A DNA stretch of 17,305 nt from Rickettsiaceae bacterium (GTDB lineage Bacteria; Pseudomonadota; Alphaproteobacteria; Rickettsiales; Rickettsiaceae), in the NCBI GenBank assembly GCA_030731565.1, contig JANQTT010000050.1:1-17305 (forward strand), written 5' to 3'. The position numbers and the translations under genes are program-made. How positions within the stretch are numbered: the stretch's first letter is position 1; every line of letters starts with the position of its first letter. The notes beneath the pieces are model-generated. The model did no database searches, was not told the DNA's origin, and worked only from the letters and a program-made list of their open reading frames with translations. Below, piece after piece: positions 15,719-17,305 of the stretch.

Positions 15719-15750
15719 CGGGATCCTGAAAACAAGTTCAGGATTACCCG
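15719..15750 (-). terminator. Hairpin just after groEL, possible terminator
   Basis: ATCCTGAA (15723-15730) and TTCAGGAT (15737-15744) form a perfect 8-bp stem with a 6-nt loop, extended by CGGG/CCCG across a 2-nt bulge. It starts 10 bp after the groEL stop. There is no T-run after it on the minus strand, so a standard intrinsic terminator is not shown. It may instead be an mRNA 3'-stabilising hairpin or one more palindromic repeat. The upstream AACTTGTT (15711-15718) can pair with AACAAGTT (15731-15738), giving a mutually exclusive alternative fold. Confidence 0.4.
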
Positions 15751-15760
15751 CAGAACATTA

Positions 15761-17305
15761 TTAGAAGCCCATGCCCGGCATTCCGCCCATACCCATACCA
15801 CCTGGCATTCCGCCACCTGAAGCTGAAGCTTCATCTTTAGCAGATGGATCTTCTGTTATCATAGCTTCGGTTGTGATAATTAGCGCAGCTACCGAAGCAG
15901 CATCTTGCAGAGCTGTTCTTACAACTTTAGTTGGGTCGATTACGCCGGCTTTAAACATATCCACATATTCCATAGTTTGAGCATTGAAACCCATAGAATG
16001 TGATTTGCTTTCTTCTAGCTTCCCGACAACTATTGCACCATCAACACCTGCATTTTCTGCAATCTGGCGAAGTGGAGCTTGCAGAGCTCTTTTCACGATA
16101 TTAATACCTGATTGTTGGTCTTCATTCTCTCCTTTTAAACCTTCAAGCGCTTTCGCTGCATAGAATAAAGTAGTTCCACCACCAGATACAACACCCTCTT
16201 CAACTGCTGCTCTTGTAGCATGTAGTGCGTCATCAACGCGGTCTTTTCTTTCTTTAACTTCAACCTCAGTTGCACCACCGACTTTTAATACAGCAACGCC
16301 GCCAACAAGTTTCGCTAATCTTTCTTGTAGCTTCTCTTTATCATAGTCAGATGTAGATTCTTTTATTTGCTGACGCATTTGTGCGCATCTTGATTCTATA
16401 TCAGCTTTACTACCGGCTCCATCAACAATAACTGTATCTTCTTTGGTAATTTTAACTTTTCTAGCGTTTCCAAGCATAGATAAATTTACATTTTCTAGTT
16501 TCATGCCCAGATCATCGCTAATAAGCTGACTTCCAGTTAATATAGCAATATCTTCAAGCATTGCTTTTCTTCTATCCCCAAAGCCAGGAGCTTTTACAGC
16601 AGCAACTTTTAAACCGCCTCTTAATTTATTAACAACAAGAGTAGCTAAAGCTTCACCTTCAACGTCTTCTGCAATAATTAATAATGGTCTAGAAGACTGA
16701 ACTACAGCCTCAAGCACAGGTAGCATTGGCTGCAAGCTTGAAAGCTTTTTTTCAAAAATTAAGATATATGGATTATCAAGTTCAGCAGTCATTTTTTCAG
16801 AATTGGTTACAAAATAAGGAGATAGATACCCTCTATCGAACATCATTCCCTCTACTACATCAACTTCAAAACCGAAGTTTTTTGCTTCCTCTACAGTAAT
16901 AACCCCTTCTTTACCAACTTTTTCCATTGCAAGGGCAATTTGTTCACCAATTTGCCTGTCACCATTTGCAGAAATGGTACCAACTTGAGCTATTTCCTCT
17001 TGCGTGCTAATTGGCTTACTAACTTTTTTTATTGCTTTTAAGACATTTTCTACCGCAAAATCAATTCCACGCTTAAGATCCATAGGGTTACAACCAGCTG
17101 TAACTGATTTATTACCTTCTTTTACAATAGCTTGAGTTAAAATTGTAGCCGTTGTGGTTCCGTCACCAGCAACATCCGCTGTTTTACTAGCAACTGACTT
17201 TACTAATTGAGCACCTAAGTTTTGATTTGCGTCCTTGAGCTCAATAGCTTTAGCAACTGTAACACCATCTTTCGTTACTCTTGGAGGCCCGAATGACTGT
17301 TCAAT
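15761..17305 (-). CDS. groEL: Chaperonin GroEL (60 kDa, Hsp60), N-terminus beyond the window
   Basis: GroEL forms the 14-mer cytoplasmic folding chamber that works with GroES. The frame is open from the right edge; the first visible residues ([14 protein letters not shown]) align with E. coli residues ~40-53, so about 39 codons are missing. An internal Met at 17083 is not the start. The ATP-binding motif GDGTTTAT is present, with its Asp at the E. coli 87 position. [20 protein letters not shown] carries the catalytic Asp398 equivalent. The C-terminus ends in the usual Gly-Met-rich tail ([13 protein letters not shown]). The 514 visible residues give ~553 in total, normal for the family. groES would be expected upstream, outside the window. 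It lies in the same orientation as the T4SS genes, so read-through into virB3 is possible unless the palindromic spacer terminates transcription. Confidence 0.98.
   Translation of the reverse strand: MEQSFGPPRVTKDGVTVAKAIELKDANQNLGAQLVKSVASKTADVAGDGTTTATILTQAIVKEGNKSVTAGCNPMDLKRGIDFAVENVLKAIKKVSKPISTQEEIAQVGTISANGDRQIGEQIALAMEKVGKEGVITVEEAKNFGFEVDVVEGMMFDRGYLSPYFVTNSEKMTAELDNPYILIFEKKLSSLQPMLPVLEAVVQSSRPLLIIAEDVEGEALATLVVNKLRGGLKVAAVKAPGFGDRRKAMLEDIAILTGSQLISDDLGMKLENVNLSMLGNARKVKITKEDTVIVDGAGSKADIESRCAQMRQQIKESTSDYDKEKLQERLAKLVGGVAVLKVGGATEVEVKERKDRVDDALHATRAAVEEGVVSGGGTTLFYAAKALEGLKGENEDQQSGINIVKRALQAPLRQIAENAGVDGAIVVGKLEESKSHSMGFNAQTMEYVDMFKAGVIDPTKVVRTALQDAASVAALIITTEAMITEDPSAKDEASASGGGMPGGMGMGGMPGMGF

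Larger units (their letters stand above)
15253..15760. other. Intergenic region between groEL and virB3
   Basis: This 508-bp gap is the only stretch over 300 bp without a gene. I see no coding potential with a plausible ribosome site. The groEL-proximal ~300 bp (15450-15750) consists of nested palindromic repeats. The virB3-proximal ~180 bp is plain AT-rich DNA that should hold the operon promoter, if there is one, and ends in the virB3 Shine-Dalgarno. Confidence 0.85.

Noticed and set aside
15761..17083. GroEL starting at the internal Met at 17083
   Set aside because: The frame continues in register to the window edge with conserved GroEL sequence, including the GDGTTT motif.

Overview
The window looks like a piece of a Rickettsiales (Alphaproteobacteria) genome, an obligate intracellular or endosymbiotic lineage. 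The reasons are AT-rich coding DNA and a chromosomal type IV secretion (T4SS) cluster in the order virB3 - virB4 - several very large tandem virB6 paralogues, the layout known as the rvh (Rickettsiales vir homolog) system. The intergenic DNA also resembles the dispersed palindromic repeats common in these genomes. I cannot name the genus from the sequence alone. From memory, groEL beside the virB3/B4/B6 cluster is not the arrangement of Rickettsia prowazekii (groEL and virB4 far apart) or of Ehrlichia/Anaplasma (sodB upstream of virB3), so a less studied member is plausible.

All genes lie on the minus strand and are read from right to left. (1) 17305-15761: groEL, lacking its first ~39 codons because the window ends. 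(2) 15760-15253: the only real intergenic gap, ~500 bp, filled with nested imperfect palindromes followed by a possible promoter and a strong Shine-Dalgarno for virB3. (3) 15252-1: seven tightly packed T4SS genes: virB3 (95 aa), virB4 (806 aa, intact Walker A and B), four complete virB6 paralogues (1025, 714, 1134 and 1148 aa) and the first 148 codons of a probable fifth. Junctions are 8 bp, TGATG overlap, 17 bp, TAATG overlap, 8 bp and 8-bp overlap, so this is almost certainly one translationally coupled operon.

The products would act together at the inner membrane. VirB4 is the assembly ATPase, VirB3 is its small membrane partner, and the VirB6 proteins form the polytopic inner-membrane platform or channel. 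Each VirB6 paralogue has an N-terminal export signal or transmembrane (TM) anchor, a large cysteine-containing extracytoplasmic domain, a conserved multi-TM VirB6 core (signature APxF...LFxxT...F(D/E)xW...(Q/E)P), and a long hydrophilic low-complexity C-terminal tail. The cores fall into two subfamilies: a/b and c/d, with e probably in the latter.

The tails are the unusual part. B6a ends in a ~140-residue Ala/Gly tract with glycine-zipper-like spacing encoded by a GC-rich island. B6c carries three 102-bp tandem repeats and B6d two 111-bp tandem repeats. B6c also contains a cluster of nine cysteines. The 5' part of the fifth gene is ~50% GC in a neighbourhood near 25-35% and begins with a lipobox. 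I see no non-T4SS novel system, CRISPR array, transposase, tRNA or rRNA.
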